64,000 nt of DNA from Alistipes sp. (GTDB taxonomy: Bacteria > Bacteroidota > Bacteroidia > Bacteroidales > Rikenellaceae), in the NCBI GenBank assembly GCA_017546725.1, contig JAFYRX010000027.1, forward strand, positions 16,855 to 80,854. The letters run 5' to 3'. The notes below the pieces were generated by a model. It worked only from the letters and a program-made list of their open reading frames with translations, made no database searches and had not been told where the DNA came from. The stretch's first letter is position 1. Every line of letters starts with the position of its first letter. Of this stretch, positions 61,711 to 64,000 are shown one piece after another. A program made the position numbers and the translations under genes.

Positions 61711-63504
61711 ATGACTTTTTTTGCAGATTTCTGTATTCCATTTATCGTTGGCGAGATAATATTATTTACCGCCATCGCCATAAAATATATTATGTGGCTG
61801 AAGGGCCTACCCAAAAGTGACAAGAAATTAATCTTAAAAGGCGCCTTCTCACCACGATTCTTTACGGCAACGTGGGAGGTTATTAGAGAATCTCTCTTGC
61901 ACCACCGCATCTTCAAGGTGAATCCCCTGCTCGGCTATATGCATATGAGCCTTGCCTTTGGTTGGTTTCTGCTCATCAGCGTAGGCTGGATTGAGACTAT
62001 AGCCTATTTGGGGTTGAAGATGATACCTTTGCACGGCCACGTTTTCTTCAAATATTTCATACCGCTAAACGAGATTACGGCTCATAAGCCTATGTTCGAT
62101 TTTGTAATGGACTTCCTGCTGTTGTTCGTTTTATCGGGAGTTACGTTGGCGTGGATTAAGCGTATGCGTTCACGTGCTATGGGTATGAAAAAGACCACTC
62201 AGCATATATCATTTGACCGTATAGCGCTCACCGCCTTGTGGTTTGTATTCCCCGTTCGCCTACTCTGCGAGAGTGTAACGAGCGCGATATATGGCGGCGG
62301 TAGTTTCCTAACGGGCGGCATCGGCACTCTGCTTGCAGCAGGCATCAACACAGAGATTCTGCACGCCATTTATGAGCCGCTTTGGTGGCTATATTCGTGT
62401 GCATTGGGCATATTCTTCGTTGCAATGCCCTTCTCGCGCTATATGCACATCTTTACCGAGATTCCGCTTATCTTCCTGCGCCATTTCCATCTGCGACCCG
62501 AGGCCAAAGAGAAATCGTACGACAATTTCGAGGTCGAGGCTTGCTCACGTTGCGGTATATGTATCGACCCTTGCCAATTACAGATGCAACTTGGCATCAA
62601 CGACGTACAATCGGTCTATTTCCTGCGTGACCGCCGCAAAAACAGACTCCAACAAAAAATTGCCAACAACTGCCTTATGTGTGGTCGTTGCGAGCAGATA
62701 TGTCCCGTTGGTATAAACCTCAATACGCTACGCCTAAATTCACGCACTTCGATGCGTAACATACCAAATGAGAGCCGTTACAAATATCTCAAGAACCTCG
62801 ACCGTTCATCGGGCGAGGGCCGTGTTGGTTACTTTGCGGGTTGTATGACTCTGCTCACACCCAACACTCTGTCGGCTATGCAGCGCATATTTGATGCTGC
62901 ACGCGAGGATGTATGGTGGGCCGACAAAAACGGAGGCGTATGCTGTGGCCGCCCGCTGAAACTCTCAGGAGAGAGCGACTCAGCGCAGAAGATGATTGAC
63001 TACAACAAATCACTCTTCTACAAGCATAATATTACGATTCTGGTCACATCGTGCCCCATCTGTCTGCGCATCTTCAACGAAGAGTACAAGTTGGACGGCA
63101 TCGAGGTACTTCACCACTCGGAGTATATTCTCCGACTGATAGAGCAAGGCCGACTCCACGTCAACTACTCTACCGAGCATACCTTCACCTATCACGACCC
63201 CTGCGAATTGGGACGAGGCAGCGGCATCTACAACGAGCCCCGTGCCGTCATCGAGGCCATAGGCACTCTGCTTGAGCCCTCACACTCACGCAAAAATGCT
63301 CTATGTTGCGGCTCATCGCTTGCCAATACGGCCATAAACGATTCGCAACAACTTACCATTGCCCGCAACGTAGCCGAAGATTTGGACAATACAGGCGCCG
63401 AAACCATCGTGACAGCCTGTCCGCTATGTAAGAAAGCCATCGCACGAGGCGCCACTCACCAGGTAAAAGACCTATCGGAGATAGTTGCCGCTAACATTTT
63501 ATAA
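61711..63504 (+). CDS. membrane HdrDE/DsrMK-like Fe-S oxidoreductase
   Basis: A 597-residue fusion. Residues 1-260 form a cytochrome-b-like (NarI/HdrE type) membrane domain with five or six helices and several candidate haem ligands (HHRIF, YMHMS, LHGHVF, HAIYEP). Next is a 4Fe-4S dicluster unit (CSRCGICIDPC, CLMCGRCEQICP). Two complete CCG domains follow (GCMTL..VCCGRP..SCPIC and DPCELG..LCCGSS..ACPLC). It would connect the menaquinone pool to disulfide or thiol chemistry at the cytoplasmic face. The start at 61711 follows the previous stop by one base. Confidence 0.88.
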   Translation: MTFFADFCIPFIVGEIILFTAIAIKYIMWLKGLPKSDKKLILKGAFSPRFFTATWEVIRESLLHHRIFKVNPLLGYMHMSLAFGWFLLISVGWIETIAYLGLKMIPLHGHVFFKYFIPLNEITAHKPMFDFVMDFLLLFVLSGVTLAWIKRMRSRAMGMKKTTQHISFDRIALTALWFVFPVRLLCESVTSAIYGGGSFLTGGIGTLLAAGINTEILHAIYEPLWWLYSCALGIFFVAMPFSRYMHIFTEIPLIFLRHFHLRPEAKEKSYDNFEVEACSRCGICIDPCQLQMQLGINDVQSVYFLRDRRKNRLQQKIANNCLMCGRCEQICPVGINLNTLRLNSRTSMRNIPNESRYKYLKNLDRSSGEGRVGYFAGCMTLLTPNTLSAMQRIFDAAREDVWWADKNGGVCCGRPLKLSGESDSAQKMIDYNKSLFYKHNITILVTSCPICLRIFNEEYKLDGIEVLHHSEYILRLIEQGRLHVNYSTEHTFTYHDPCELGRGSGIYNEPRAVIEAIGTLLEPSHSRKNALCCGSSLANTAINDSQQLTIARNVAEDLDNTGAETIVTACPLCKKAIARGATHQVKDLSEIVAANIL

Positions 63505-63566
63505 CGACATAACAGACAATATTACAACACGTTGACCACTAACAACAGAAAAAAGTCCAAAATATT

Positions 63567-63597
63567 TTTGCAGTCCTCGATTTTTTCACTATCTTTG
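63567..63597 (+). promoter_or_regulatory. promoter of the initiator tRNA
   Basis: TTTG at 63567-63570 and TATCTTTG at 63590-63597 with a 19-base spacer, about 48 bases before the tRNA. The 141-base gap after the hdr operon holds nothing else. Confidence 0.8.
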
Positions 63598-63645
63598 CAC
63601 CACGCAAATGAGAAATATCGGGCTTTGGCCCATATAACGATACAT

Positions 63646-63718
63646 CGCGGGGTAGAGCAGTTGGCAGCTCGTCGGGCTCATAACCCGGAGGTCGGAGGTT
63701 CGAGTCCTCCCCCCGCTA
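63646..63718 (+). tRNA. initiator tRNA-Met (CAU)
   Basis: A 73-base cloverleaf with anticodon CAT. Initiator marks are visible: three G-C pairs at the bottom of the anticodon stem (GGG/CCC), the A11-U24 pair in the D stem, and an unpaired first position of the acceptor stem. The acceptor mismatch is C1-U72 rather than the common C1-A72. CCA is not encoded (ACT follows). The T-arm GGAGG-TTCGAGT-CCTCC is perfect. Confidence 0.93.
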
Positions 63719-64000
63719 CTAAAGAGGACAAATCGAGAGGTTTGTCCTTTTTTTGTGCGGTTTCATTTTTATAAGTATTTGATACACTGAACATTAAATC
63801 AAAGAACGAATTTCCAAACTCGGTTAGATAAGCCCTATTTTCCTTATCCCATTTTACTCCATTAGGAAAGACCATTTTTTGTATCTTTTGACTGACTTCA
63901 AAGTCGCCCATATTCCAATAACTGCTTAAATTACAAGCAATTCTGATTGCGTCCTCAATGTAAGACGCAAGGTTCGAGAGGTTCACAGAGATTTTTTCCA
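63678..64000 (-). CDS. serine site-specific recombinase, C-terminal end (partial)
   Basis: The minus-strand frame is open from the right window edge and stops inside the tRNA on the opposite strand. Its first 75 visible residues look like the end of a large serine recombinase: a helical stretch (NLASYIEDAIRIACNLSSYW), then QKIQKMVFPNGVKWDKENRAYLTE and a SFFDLMF ending. The last 25 residues read through the tRNA terminator and tRNA and are probably not original. The composition is AT-rich. It marks the edge of a likely mobile element; catalytic residues lie beyond the window. Confidence 0.7.
   Translation of the reverse strand, partial: EKISVNLSNLASYIEDAIRIACNLSSYWNMGDFEVSQKIQKMVFPNGVKWDKENRAYLTEFGNSFFDLMFSVSNTYKNETAQKKDKPLDLSSLVAGGGLEPPTSGL
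63724..63755 (+). terminator. terminator after the initiator tRNA
   Basis: Eight-base-pair stem AGGACAAA / TTTGTCCT (63725-63732, 63741-63748) followed by seven or more T. Confidence 0.85.

Noticed and set aside
63532-63774. Plus-strand reading frame across the tRNA
   Set aside because: It is the translation of the tRNA and its terminator; such frames are common artefacts over tRNA-Met genes.

Overview
The window comes from a member of the Bacteroidota, most likely a gut-type Bacteroidales. Four lines of evidence agree: a type V (FimA/Mfa1-like) fimbrial operon of lipoproteins; many families largely confined to this phylum (DUF4254, DUF4290, DUF4295, DUF4837, DUF3575, DUF3868); promoters of the Bacteroidota form TTTG-N19/20-TAnnTTTG in front of many genes; and start codons without Shine-Dalgarno sequences. 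The genus cannot be fixed from the sequence alone. A relative of Alistipes or another Bacteroidales family is possible.

Layout. Bases 1-1221 hold the end of an alpha-L-rhamnosidase-like gene. Bases 1353-8041 are a conserved core block: L28, L33, DUF4295, an AT-rich HNH endonuclease that looks inserted, ftsY, rimO, a coiled-coil protein, zapA, a probable 6S RNA and RNase Y. Bases 8063-18582 hold envelope and housekeeping genes: a GT9 glycosyltransferase with DUF4254, a LysM glucosaminidase, a dipeptidyl peptidase IV, a zeta-like kinase with a 58-residue partner, superoxide dismutase, greA, a DUF4837 lipoprotein, a polysaccharide deacetylase and ubiX. Bases 18653-25387 are metF-metH followed by a secreted GH3 glycosidase, then a palindromic interspersed repeat. 

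Bases 25674-38744 (minus strand) are a seven-gene fimbrial operon. In transcription order it encodes DUF3575, DUF3868-OmpA, a major fimbrillin, a FimB/Mfa2 anchor and three progressively larger minor or tip subunits. Its 620-base upstream region carries three direct repeats with a 20-base period and a nine-C tract. Bases 39367-47534 hold a small porin-like protein, a DUF2975/HTH pair, an outer-membrane beta-barrel receptor, and a PspC-PadR-GIN-PspC envelope-stress type operon. The last two share an identical palindromic operator laid exactly over the -33 promoter element. 

Bases 47689-58437 hold an unknown secreted protein, pfkA, a GT2, nhaC plus a HAD phosphatase, a sigma-54 activator lacking its DNA-binding domain, DUF4290, a thioredoxin-fold lipoprotein without catalytic cysteines, lpxH, thyA and folA. 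Bases 58511-63504 encode a compact five-gene heterodisulfide-reductase-like complex (HdrC, HdrB, a short HdrA, a second HdrC and a membrane HdrDE-like subunit), in a genome showing no other sign of methanogen or sulfate-reducer metabolism here. It is the best candidate for an undercharacterised system in the window. The window ends with an initiator tRNA-Met and the 3' end of a serine recombinase reading into it, suggesting that a mobile element begins at the right edge.
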